From Halomonas gemina (GTDB taxonomy: Bacteria > Pseudomonadota > Gammaproteobacteria > Pseudomonadales > Halomonadaceae): DNA of 64,000 nucleotides. Shown one piece after another: positions 50,706 through 58,705 of the stretch (position 1 is its first letter; every line of letters begins with the position of its first letter). Position numbers and translations under genes: made by a program. The stretch spans positions 372,001 through 436,000 of the forward strand of contig NZ_JAMJPK010000004.1 in NCBI RefSeq assembly GCF_023554995.1, given 5' to 3'. The notes under the pieces are model-generated. The model saw nothing but the letters and a program-made list of their open reading frames with translations, was not told the DNA's origin and made no database searches.

Positions 50706-51170
50706 ATGCGCTTTCATCAAGTCAAGGAACTGGTCGCCTGGGCGGCCGACTACCACCGGGGGCTCGCCGAGCAGTATGACCAGCTGGCCGCCGGTGACGT
50801 GAGCGACCGGGTACGCATGGCCCTGGAGTACCTGGCCGAGCACGAGCGCAAGATGCAGACCGAGCTCGCCAACTATCTCGACGAAAAGAGCGAGCATCGC
50901 AAGGTGCTCGAGACCTGGTTCGACGACCCCACCGACTTTCCCCATGCGCCCACCCTCGATCGCCTCACCGAGTGTGTGTCCTGCGACAGCGTGCAAGACG
51001 TGCTGACCACGGCGCTGACGATGCACAGGACGCTTCAGGACCTGTATGCTCATCGCATGGAGCGGGCATCCGCTGAGGCTGAGCGTGAGTTCTTCGCGTC
51101 GCTCTCCAGCGGACACGAGGCCGAGGTTCGCCGCCTGGCCCGCGATATGCAACGACTCGAGGACTACTGA
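50706..51170 (+). CDS. Ferritin-like four-helix protein
   Basis: A 154-residue helical protein preceded by GGAGGAG, start ATG 50706. ALEYLAEHERKM and YHRGLAEQYDQLA carry E-x-x-E-H-like residues in two helices, and LTMHRTLQDLYAHRMERASAEAERE a third, suggesting a ferritin-like bundle that might bind a metal pair. No gene name is recognised. It lies 10 nt before the GIY-YIG gene and is probably co-transcribed. Confidence 0.65.
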   Translation: MRFHQVKELVAWAADYHRGLAEQYDQLAAGDVSDRVRMALEYLAEHERKMQTELANYLDEKSEHRKVLETWFDDPTDFPHAPTLDRLTECVSCDSVQDVLTTALTMHRTLQDLYAHRMERASAEAEREFFASLSSGHEAEVRRLARDMQRLEDY

Positions 51171-51180
51171 GGAGAAGGCG

Positions 51181-51603
51181 ATGTCGGATCAGATCCTGTC
51201 ACTCAAGCTGCTGGGCTACTGGACGGACGAGCAGCTTGGCGAGATACCCGACATATCGGGAATCTTCTGTGTCTATGCCGGCACGGCCGCAGATGATGGC
51301 GAGCCCGGCATCGAGCGGTTGCTCTATATCGGCGAATCCGGGGATGTGCGCCAGCGCATTCGCCATCACGAGCTGCGTGAGGCGTGGGCCAGCCGGCTGG
51401 AAGCAGGAGAGGTGCTCTGCTATAGCGTGGCGGCGGCAACCTATGTCTACCGTGAACGGCTCGAGGCGGCGCTGGTGAATGTCCACAAGCCGCCGCTGAA
51501 CCGTGACTACATCGATCGCTTTCCCTTCGACACCACCGAGATGCACCTGCGCGGCCGCACCGACAAGCTGATGTCCCAGTTCATCGTCGAGCGTCGCGAT
51601 TGA
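51181..51603 (+). CDS. GIY-YIG nuclease-fold protein
   Basis: A 140-residue protein with a GIY-YIG core: GIFCVYAG and LLYIGESGDVRQRIRHHE supply the two short motifs and the Arg, and RLEAALVNVHKPPLNRDY supplies Glu and Asn positions. The domain usually cuts DNA; a stand-alone copy has no clear role. Start ATG 51181 follows GAGGAGAAGG. It overlaps the next gene by 1 nt. Confidence 0.75.
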   Translation: MSDQILSLKLLGYWTDEQLGEIPDISGIFCVYAGTAADDGEPGIERLLYIGESGDVRQRIRHHELREAWASRLEAGEVLCYSVAAATYVYRERLEAALVNVHKPPLNRDYIDRFPFDTTEMHLRGRTDKLMSQFIVERRD

Positions 51604-52430
51604 TGGCCGAAGAACGGCAGCCGGCAGGGCGTCGGCTCCTGCCACGTCTCGAGGCCCTGCTGGCCGACCCGCCGGGGCCTGACGATGACACCCTGATGGC
51701 CCATGTGCTGCTCGAGGACCCGGTGGAATATGCCATTCCCGGCATCAACCAGATCCAGGTGGACGCCGAGAACGGGCTGGACTTCGCCACCGGTACCCGC
51801 TCCACGCTGCGCCTGGACCCGGACTATGTGCTGATCGGCGAGATCCGTGATCCCGGCTCCGCCGCGGCCGCCGTCAGTGTGGCCGGCAGCGGTCGGTCGC
51901 TGATGGGTACACTGCACAGTCGCGATGCCGTGGGGGCTGTCTCCACACTGCGACAACTGGAGTTAGAAGATGCCGAGATCAGCGCCACCCTCGGCCTGGT
52001 GATCGCCCAGCGTCTCGTTCGCCGGCTCTGCGAACACTGCCGTGAACAGCGCCTGACACCGTCCCAGGATGCCCAGTGGCTCGTTCGCCGGCTCTGCGAA
52101 CACTGCCGTGAACAGCGCCTGACACCGTCCCAGGATGCCCAGTGGCTCGAGGCGGTGGGGCTCGAGGTGCCCGAGCATGCGTGGGTACCGGTGGGGTGTG
52201 AGCATTGTGATGGCCTGGGCTACCGGGAGCGCACTGGCGTCTTCGAGATCTGGCAGCCCACTCCGGAGGATCACGGCCTGTTGCTGCGCCATGCCGATGA
52301 CGCCGTTTTGCGACGCAGCCTGCTGGAACGCGGTGAGACCCTGATGTTTGCCGATGGCCTGGCCAAGGCCAGCGCCGGCATCACCACCCTGCGCGAGGTC
52401 TTCCGGATGGGCGCCATCCTGCCCGCCTGA
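51603..52430 (+). pseudogene. Truncated GspE/PilB-type secretion ATPase
   Basis: A 275-residue open frame related only to the C-terminal half of type II secretion/type IV pilus ATPases: LEDPVEYAIPGINQIQVD (Asp box), DPDYVLIGEIRD (Walker B), GTLHSRDAVGAV (His box), AQRLVRRLCEHC (zinc region) and REVFRMG. The N-terminal domains and the Walker A P-loop are missing; a 34-residue stub precedes LEDPVEY. An exact 66-bp duplication (52014-52145) doubles the CEHCREQ segment. Without Walker A it cannot hydrolyse ATP normally. No other secretion gene is nearby, so a decayed remnant is most likely. Confidence 0.75.
52014..52145 (+). repeat. Exact 66-bp tandem duplication in the gspE remnant
   Basis: 52014-52079 and 52080-52145 are identical (22 codons, starting LVRRLCEHCREQRL), in frame. 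The identity implies a recent event. Confidence 0.95.
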
Positions 52431-52550
52431 TGACCCCGGATGGGGCCTGCCGGCTGTTATTGCTACCCCCCTGACAGGCGGGGGGCAATCCGGTATAACG
52501 GCGGTCAGTGCGAAGCCTTTCATTTCCTGCATGTTCCAGAGACATCACCG

Positions 52551-53162
52551 ATGAAGCATCTCTCCCGTCGCCGCTTCGGCCTGCTGGCACTGAGTTCGCC
52601 CCTGCTGCTGCTGGCCCCGCCTGCGTCTGCCAGCCTGATGGACAGCCTGCTGTCCCGGGCCATCGTCCCTCGCCATGACGGCGAGCTGTGGGTGCTGGTC
52701 GAGGACCGCGAGGTGGCACTCAGCGTCTACCGGGGCAACCGGCTTGTCGAGCGCTTCGAGCCGATCTCCCTGGGCCGAGGGGGAGCCAGGCCACAGCGCA
52801 AGCGGGGCGACCGGGCCACGCCGCTCGGCGAGTTCCGGGTCAACCGCTTCAACCGCCGCAGCAAGTTCCACATCTTCATCGGCCTGGATTACCCCACGCC
52901 GACTCACGCCCGCATGGCGCTGGAGGCCGGGGTGTACAGCCAGCAGGACTATGACGACTACTTTTCCTACTACCGTCGACACGGCTACCCGCCGCAGGAT
53001 ACGGTGCTCGGCGGCTTCATCGGCATCCATGGTGTCGGTAAGGGGGATCTCGACATCCACCAGCGCTTCCACTGGACCGATGGCTGTGTGGCGGTGACCG
53101 ACCCGCAGGTCGAACGGCTGTCGTCGTTGATCGACATTGGCACACGCGTCGTGATCCGCTAG
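52551..53162 (+). CDS. L,D-transpeptidase family protein (YkuD)
   Basis: A 203-residue exported protein. The N-terminus MKHLSRRRFGLLALSSPLLLLAPPASA is a signal with a twin-Arg look. The YkuD domain has GDRATPLGEF and, at the C-terminus, GFIGIHGVGK...RFHWTDGCVAV with catalytic His and Cys. It could cross-link peptidoglycan or attach Lpp; lpp starts 177 nt downstream on the same strand. Start ATG 52551. Confidence 0.87.
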   Translation: MKHLSRRRFGLLALSSPLLLLAPPASASLMDSLLSRAIVPRHDGELWVLVEDREVALSVYRGNRLVERFEPISLGRGGARPQRKRGDRATPLGEFRVNRFNRRSKFHIFIGLDYPTPTHARMALEAGVYSQQDYDDYFSYYRRHGYPPQDTVLGGFIGIHGVGKGDLDIHQRFHWTDGCVAVTDPQVERLSSLIDIGTRVVIR

Positions 53163-53194
53163 GCTTTACATGCGCTAGGGACGTTCTAAGCTAT

Positions 53195-53225
53195 GGACAA
53201 TCGCCGCTGCTTATTATAAAACAGC
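53195..53225 (+). promoter_or_regulatory. Likely lpp promoter region
   Basis: A TATTATAAAAC stretch at about 53211-53221 is an AT-rich -10 in a GC-rich context. TGGACA lies upstream with a short 15-nt spacer. It leaves a ~115-nt leader before lpp. Confidence 0.4.
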
Positions 53226-53339
53226 GTTTGACTCCTGTGCTTCGCAGCAGAAGTCGCTGCATTAAGGCCTGCTTCCGCAGGAAGCCTGATTTTCAGGCAA
53301 CACCAACGCAGTACCCAAGGAAGACTCAAGGAGAACACC

Positions 53340-53603
53340 ATGACTCTGAAGACTACCCTGAAGCTGACCGCCGCTGCCGCCTCTCTGGCCGTTCTGGCCG
53401 GTTGTGCCTCCAACAGCGCTCTGGAAGAAGTCCGCATGACCGCCGAGTCTGCCCAGGCCGACGCTGCCGAAGCACGCAGCATCGCCACCCAGGCGCAGAA
53501 CACTGCCAACCAGGCACAGCGCGACGCTCAGGCGGCCCTGCAGATGTCCGAGCAGAACCGCGAAGAGATGAACCGCATGTTCGAGCGTTCCATGCGCAAG
53601 TGA
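53340..53603 (+). CDS. lpp: Major outer-membrane lipoprotein (Lpp/OprI type)
   Basis: An 87-residue lipoprotein with signal and lipobox VLAGC (Cys22), then a 65-residue heptad-repeat coiled coil (Ala at regular a/d positions) ending in MRK, as in Lpp/OprI. The terminal lysine is the residue that L,D-transpeptidases join to meso-DAP of peptidoglycan. Strong GGAGAA ribosome site, long AT-rich leader and a strong terminator fit high expression. Confidence 0.92.
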   Translation: MTLKTTLKLTAAAASLAVLAGCASNSALEEVRMTAESAQADAAEARSIATQAQNTANQAQRDAQAALQMSEQNREEMNRMFERSMRK

Positions 53604-53644
53604 TCGTTCTCCACCGCCCGGTAGGGCGGTAGTAGTACGTTCAA

Positions 53645-53683
53645 GACAAGGGCCTCGCCGGTAACGGCGAGGCCCTTGTCATT
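53645..53683 (+). terminator. Terminator after lpp
   Basis: Perfect 16-bp stem GACAAGGGCCTCGCCG (53645-53660), loop GTAA, right arm to 53680, then ATT. A smaller hairpin CCGCCCGGTAGGGCGG precedes it. Confidence 0.9.
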
Positions 53684-53687
53684 GGCG

Positions 53688-53850
53688 GATGTCGCTCCCA
53701 CCACATGACATGTTGATGGCCCCGTGCCCTTGTGGGAGCGAACGGTTCGACGCTTCGACATGCTGCGCGATGGGGTGGCCACTTCTTCGCGATCTGAAGA
53801 TCGCTCCCACAACATGATGTTGTGGGAGCACAGCTTGCTGCGCGATCAGG
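53688..53850. repeat. Cluster of REP-like palindromes
   Basis: Four GTGGGAGC-type half units occur: GTCGCTCCCAC (inverted) near 53692, TTGTGGGAGCGAACG near 53730, CGCGATCTGAAGATCGCTCC (inverted) near 53790, and TTGTGGGAGCACAGCTTGCT near 53820. Alternating orientation resembles a BIME. It lies between lpp and the convergent L,D-transpeptidase gene, and is the same family as the 12.65-kb repeats. Confidence 0.75.
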
Positions 53851-53861
53851 CTAGCAGAGGC

Positions 53862-54908
53862 TCAGCTTTCCTCGGCCTGGCTCTCGCGGGACTCGGTATC
53901 GGCGGCAATCAGCTCCAGACGGTCCCAGAGCGTCTCGGGTACGGTGACCTCCAGGGCCACGGGCATGCCCCGCGGGACCTCCACGACCTCGCGAAGACGG
54001 GCGTAGTCCACCGGGTAGTCGAGGCCGTCGGTCGCCGTGTCCACCTGGTCGAGGGCCTCGGTGATGCGCTGGATGGTGGTGCCGTCCTCCTCGTCCAGGT
54101 AGGGGTAGGCCTGGACGTGCAGGGTGCCGTTCGCCCAGCCGAGCTTGAGCGTCTCGTTGATCAGCGTGACCTGGGTACCGATGGGCAGGCGCGGGAAGAG
54201 GGCCTCGATGTCCTCGGGCAGCATGCGGATGCAGCCGTGGGTCACGCGCATGCCCACGCCCTCGGGGCGATTGGTGCCATGGATGAGGTAGCCGGGGATG
54301 CCCAGGCGCATCTTGCGCGTGCCCATCGGGTTGTCGGGGCCCGGTGGCACCACGCTGGGGAGAGGGTCGCCGGCCTCGGCATGCTCGCGACGGATCGATG
54401 CCGGCGGATACCAGGCCGGGTCCTTGACCTTTTCGGTGATGTGGGTAGTGCCCAGGGGGGTCTTCCAGTCCATGCGCCCGACGGCGATGGGATAGGTCTC
54501 GACGCGTTGCATCTCGCCCTCATCCGCCGGGGGATAGTAGTAGAGACGCATCTCCGCCACGTTGACCACCAGGCCCTCGCGGGGCCCCTCGGGGAGGATG
54601 AAACGGCCGGGAATCACGACCTCGGTGCCTTCGAAGGGCGCCCAGATACTGATCTCCGGGTTGGCGCGCACCATCTCCTCGTAGCCGATGCCGTGCTCGT
54701 GGCCGATATCGATCAGGGTGTCGCCGCTCTCGGCGACGACGGTATAGACCTCGCCGACCAGGTCCCCCTCCTCGGGAAGGGGGTAGTGGCCGCGGGGCCA
54801 CTCCTCGGTGCTGGCATGGAGCGGCGTCGCCAGCGCGGCGCAAAGCCCCAGCGTCATGGCGAATCGGGCGGCGTGCCCGAGCGGGGAAGAGTGCTTCATC
54901 GACGTCAT
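53862..54908 (-). CDS. LysM - L,D-transpeptidase (ErfK/YbiS family)
   Basis: A 348-residue exported protein: signal peptide (HAARFAMTLGLCAALATPLHA), LysM peptidoglycan-binding segment (VYTVVAESGDTLIDIGHEHGI...TEVVIPGRFILP) and YkuD catalytic domain with YLIHGTNRPEGVGMRVTHGCIRM (His, Cys). This ErfK/YbiS/YcfS/YnhG arrangement in E. coli includes the enzymes that attach Braun lipoprotein to peptidoglycan. Start ATG 54908 (MTSMKHS) is favoured; ATG 54899 is possible. It is convergent with lpp. Confidence 0.9.
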   Translation of the reverse strand: MTSMKHSSPLGHAARFAMTLGLCAALATPLHASTEEWPRGHYPLPEEGDLVGEVYTVVAESGDTLIDIGHEHGIGYEEMVRANPEISIWAPFEGTEVVIPGRFILPEGPREGLVVNVAEMRLYYYPPADEGEMQRVETYPIAVGRMDWKTPLGTTHITEKVKDPAWYPPASIRREHAEAGDPLPSVVPPGPDNPMGTRKMRLGIPGYLIHGTNRPEGVGMRVTHGCIRMLPEDIEALFPRLPIGTQVTLINETLKLGWANGTLHVQAYPYLDEEDGTTIQRITEALDQVDTATDGLDYPVDYARLREVVEVPRGMPVALEVTVPETLWDRLELIAADTESRESQAEES

Positions 54909-54994
54909 GTTCTCGTGGTTGCCGTGGGTCGGGGGCTGCGATGGGCCCATCCTGGGCGTCCTGACCCTATAGTATCGCCCGGACGGGTAGACAT

Positions 54995-55045
54995 CCGCCA
55001 CTACCCCGGTGCAATCCGTTGGGGGCTGACCCCGGTGCAATCTTT
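54995..55045. repeat. Direct repeat CCCCGGTGCAATC between Ldt gene and mfd
   Basis: CCCCGGTGCAATC occurs at about 55004-55016 and 55030-55042, separated by GGGGGCTGA. The GGGGxxTGACCCC core is like the palindrome in the NYN gene at 48.4 kb and like REP sequences associated with TnpA-REP transposases. Confidence 0.55.
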
Positions 55046-55052
55046 CCGGCCC

Positions 55053-58000
55053 TTACGCCGCCTCGGCCTTGAGGTTGAGGGTGTCTAGGAGCTGTTCCAC
55101 CGCCTGGAAGCGGGTCTCTGCCTTCTCCATTTCCGCCTCGAAGCGCAGCGTGTCGGCGCCATCCAGGCGATAGTGCTCGGGTGCCCGCTGAATCAGCTCC
55201 ACCAGCACCAGCGGGTCGACGACAGTCTGGCCGGCGAAGATCACCCGACCCTTCTCGGGGCCGGCCTCGAGGCGGGTGATGCCCAGCCGCTCGGCGCGCT
55301 GGCGCAGCTTGGTCTGGCGCAACAGCGTCTTGACCGGGTCCGGCAGCAGGCCGAAGCGGTCGATCATCTCCACCTGCAGTTCCTTGAGCTCGGCCTCGTC
55401 GGCCGCGCTGGCGATGCGCTTGTACATCACCAGGCGCTGCTGGACGTCGTGGAGGTAGTCGTCGGGAATCAGGGCCGGCAGGTTGAGGCTCACCTCGACC
55501 CCCTGGTCCAGCGGCGCCTCGATGTTGGGGGTGCGGCCCTCGCGGATCGCCGTCACGGCGCGATCGAGCATCTGCATATAGAGGCCGTAGCCAACGGCCT
55601 CCATCTGCCCGCTCTGCTCCTCGCCGAGCAGCTCGCCGGCGCCGCGGATCTCCATGTCGTGGCTGGCCAGGGTGAAGCCCGCGCCCAGGTCCTCGGCACC
55701 GGCGATGGCCTCCAGCCGCTTGACGGCATCCTTGCTCATCACCCTTGGCGGCGGGGCGAGCAGGTAGGCGTAGGCCTGGTGGTGGCTGCGCCCGACCCGG
55801 CCGCGCAGCTGGTGGAGCTGGGCCAGGCCGAACTTGTCGGCCCGCTCGATGACGATGGTATTGGCGCTGGGCACGTCGATGCCGGTCTCGATGATGGTCG
55901 AGCACACCAGCACGTTGAAGCGCTTGTGGTAGAAGTCGGACATCACCCGCTCCAGGGAGCGCTCCGGCAGCTGGCCGTGGGCGACGCCGACCCGGGCATC
56001 GGGCACCAGCTCGCGCACCTTCTCGGCGGCGGTCTCGATGGTCTTGACCTCGTTGTGGAGGTAGTAGACCTGGCCGCCGCGCAGGATCTCGCGCAGGATC
56101 GCCTCCTTGATCACCGCCTCGTCACGCTGCTGGACGAAGGTCTTCACCGACAGGCGCCGGGCCGGGGGCGTGGCGATGATCGACAGGTCGCGGATCCCGC
56201 TCATCGCCATGTTCAGCGTGCGCGGGATCGGCGTGGCGGTCATGGTCAGGATGTCCACCTCGGCCCGCAGGCTCTTGAGGCGCTCCTTCTGGGCCACGCC
56301 GAAGCGGTGCTCCTCGTCGATGATCAGCAGCCCCATGTGGGGAAGCTTCGTGCTCTTCGACAGTAGCTTGTGGGTGCCGATGACGATGTCCGCCTGGCCC
56401 TGTTCGATGCGCTTCAGCGACGCGGCCTGCCCCTTGCCCGCGGTGAAGCGCGAGATCAGCTCGATGTTCACCGCGGTGTCGGCGAAGCGGTCGCGGAAGT
56501 TCTCGTAGTGCTGGCGGGCGAGCAGGGTAGTGGGCACCAGCACCACCACCTGGCGGCCGGAGTGCACGGCCAGGAAGGCCGCGCGCATGGCGACCTCGGT
56601 CTTGCCGAAGCCCACGTCGCCGCAGACGACCCGGTCCATGGGACGCGGGGCGGTCATGTCGCCGATCACGGCCTGGATGGCCGCTCGCTGGTCGGGGGTC
56701 TCCTCGAACGGGAAGCTGGCGGCGAAGCGGGCGTACTCCGCGTCGGGCGGGGCGCAGGCGAAGCCCTCCCGGGCCTCGCGACGGGCGTAGATGTCGAGCA
56801 GCTCGGCGGCGGTATCGCGGATCTTCTCGGCGGCGCGCCGCCGGGCCTTCTCCCACTGGTCCGAGCCCAGCCGATGCAGTGGCGCCAGCTCATCGTCGGC
56901 CCCGGCGTAGCGCGAGATCAGCTGCAGGCTGTCCACCGGCACGTAGAGGCGTGCCCCGTCGGCATACTCCAGGGTCACGAACTCGGCCGCCTGGCCACCG
57001 GCCTCGATCGTCTCGAGCCCCTTGTAGCGGCCCACGCCATGCGCCTGGTGGACCACCGGGGCGCCGGGGCGCAGCTCCGAGAGGTGGCGGATCGCCATCT
57101 CGTTGTCATCGGTGGCCCGCTCGCGACGGCGGCTCTGGCGGACCACCTCGCCGTAGAGCTCGGTCTCGCTGATCACCGCCAGGTCCGGGTCGGTCAGCCA
57201 CAGGCCGGCATCGATCTCGCCCTCGGTGATCGCCAGGCGGTCGCCGCAGGCCAGGAAGGCTGGAAAGTCCTGCACATGGCGAAGATCGAGCCGCAGCGGC
57301 CCCAGGGTCTCCTCCAGGGCCTCTCGGCGGCCCCGCGATTCGGCGACGAACAGCACCCGCGTGCTCGGGTGGTCGGCGAGGAAGTCCTCCAGGGCGGAAA
57401 GCGGCTGCTTCGCCCGGGCATTCACCGTCACCGTCGGCGGCGTGCGGGTGGCCGGCGCCACCGCATGCCGGTGGTCGGCATCGCCGGTCAGGGCCACCCG
57501 TGGGTGGCCCTTGATGGCGCCGAACGCCTCGGACACGGGCACGAAGGCGCGGTGGGGTGGCAGCAGCGGCCGGGTAGGATCGACCCCCAGGTTCTCGTAG
57601 CGGCTCTCGATGGCCGCCCAGTGATGCTCCGCGGCCTCGAACACCCCGGGCAGCATGGCGACCCGGGTGCCCTCGGCCAGGTGCTCGAAGAGCGTGGCGG
57701 TCCGTTCGAAGAACAGCGGCAGGTACTGCTCCAGGCCAGGCGAGGGAATGCCCTTCAGCGCGTCCACATAGAGCGGGCACTGGCGCGGGTCGACGTCGAA
57801 CAGGGTCTCGAAGCCCTCGCGGAAGCAGGCGATGGCGCTGCGCGAAAGCGAGTACTCGTGGGCGGGCAGCAGCTCGACCCGCGCGATCCTGTCGCGACTG
57901 CGCTGGGTGTCCGGGTCGAAGTGGCGCAGGGTGTCGATCTCGTCGTCGAACAGGTCGATGCGCAGCGGCGCCTCGGCGCCCATGGGGAAGAGGTCGATCA

Positions 58001-58502
58001 GCGCCCCGCGCAGGGCATATTCGCCGGGTTCATAGACCGTCTCCACGGCCCGGTAACCGGCCCGCGACAGGGCGTCGCGGAACCCTTCGCGGTCCAGCGT
58101 CTGGCCGGTCTCCAGGGTCATCACGCGCCCGGCGATATACTCGACCGGCGGCAGGCGCTGCATCAAGGTGTTCATGGCCGCCAGCACGATGCCATGCTCG
58201 CCGTCCTGCAGCCGGCGCAGGGTGCGCAGCCGCTCGGAGACGATATCCTGGTGGGGCGAGAAGCTGTCGTAGGGCAGCGTCTCCCAGTCGGGGAAGGGCA
58301 GCACCGGCAGGTGGCCATAGAAGCCCAGATCACTCTCCAGGCGCTGTGCCGAGGCGGTGTCGGGGGTGATCACCAGCAGCGGGGCATCCTCGGCCAGATG
58401 GGCCAGGGCCAGGGCGGTGGCGCTGCCCGGGGGCGTCTGCCAGTAGAGAATGTCGCGAAGCCCCTGGGGGCGAGGCGGGTCGAGCGGCGAGAAGTTCGGC
58501 AT
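55053..58502 (-). CDS. mfd: Transcription-repair coupling factor Mfd
   Basis: A 1149-residue ATPase that pushes stalled RNA polymerase off damaged DNA and recruits UvrA. N-terminal UvrB-like region (LPFPDWETLPYDSFSPHQDIVSERLRTL), RNAP-interaction domain (PGAPVVHQAHGVGRYKGLE) and superfamily 2 motor (VVCGDVGFGKTEVAMRAAF P-loop, IIDEEHRFGV DEEH box, MTATPIPRTL, GRVGRSHHQAYAYLL) are intact. Start ATG 58502 gives the E. coli length. It is divergent from gap, as in pseudomonads. Confidence 0.97.
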   Translation of the reverse strand: MPNFSPLDPPRPQGLRDILYWQTPPGSATALALAHLAEDAPLLVITPDTASAQRLESDLGFYGHLPVLPFPDWETLPYDSFSPHQDIVSERLRTLRRLQDGEHGIVLAAMNTLMQRLPPVEYIAGRVMTLETGQTLDREGFRDALSRAGYRAVETVYEPGEYALRGALIDLFPMGAEAPLRIDLFDDEIDTLRHFDPDTQRSRDRIARVELLPAHEYSLSRSAIACFREGFETLFDVDPRQCPLYVDALKGIPSPGLEQYLPLFFERTATLFEHLAEGTRVAMLPGVFEAAEHHWAAIESRYENLGVDPTRPLLPPHRAFVPVSEAFGAIKGHPRVALTGDADHRHAVAPATRTPPTVTVNARAKQPLSALEDFLADHPSTRVLFVAESRGRREALEETLGPLRLDLRHVQDFPAFLACGDRLAITEGEIDAGLWLTDPDLAVISETELYGEVVRQSRRRERATDDNEMAIRHLSELRPGAPVVHQAHGVGRYKGLETIEAGGQAAEFVTLEYADGARLYVPVDSLQLISRYAGADDELAPLHRLGSDQWEKARRRAAEKIRDTAAELLDIYARREAREGFACAPPDAEYARFAASFPFEETPDQRAAIQAVIGDMTAPRPMDRVVCGDVGFGKTEVAMRAAFLAVHSGRQVVVLVPTTLLARQHYENFRDRFADTAVNIELISRFTAGKGQAASLKRIEQGQADIVIGTHKLLSKSTKLPHMGLLIIDEEHRFGVAQKERLKSLRAEVDILTMTATPIPRTLNMAMSGIRDLSIIATPPARRLSVKTFVQQRDEAVIKEAILREILRGGQVYYLHNEVKTIETAAEKVRELVPDARVGVAHGQLPERSLERVMSDFYHKRFNVLVCSTIIETGIDVPSANTIVIERADKFGLAQLHQLRGRVGRSHHQAYAYLLAPPPRVMSKDAVKRLEAIAGAEDLGAGFTLASHDMEIRGAGELLGEEQSGQMEAVGYGLYMQMLDRAVTAIREGRTPNIEAPLDQGVEVSLNLPALIPDDYLHDVQQRLVMYKRIASAADEAELKELQVEMIDRFGLLPDPVKTLLRQTKLRQRAERLGITRLEAGPEKGRVIFAGQTVVDPLVLVELIQRAPEHYRLDGADTLRFEAEMEKAETRFQAVEQLLDTLNLKAEAA

Positions 58503-58705
58503 GCTATCGGTTACCCAACCGTGGTCGTGAGCGGCGTGCGTAGGTGACGGCATCATACCAGTCCGTCGGTTTCTTGTAGTCAAACGGCCGTTCCTGTAAT
58601 CCCCCTACAGCGGCTGCGACCATCCTGCGATTGCCCCGGCAGGTGCCGCCCCGGATAATGCCCGGGTATCCCTATCCCACTATTCTCACCAAGGAGAGGC
58701 CACCC

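Noticed and set aside
50706..51170. 2-hydroxyacyl-CoA dehydratase, a label sometimes attached to similar small helical proteins
   Set aside because: No iron-sulfur cysteine pattern is present; the helical E/H pattern suggests a ferritin-like bundle instead.
52440..52550. N-terminal extension of the small L,D-transpeptidase
   Set aside because: ATG 52551 begins a proper signal peptide; the upstream codons follow the gspE remnant stop and would bury it.
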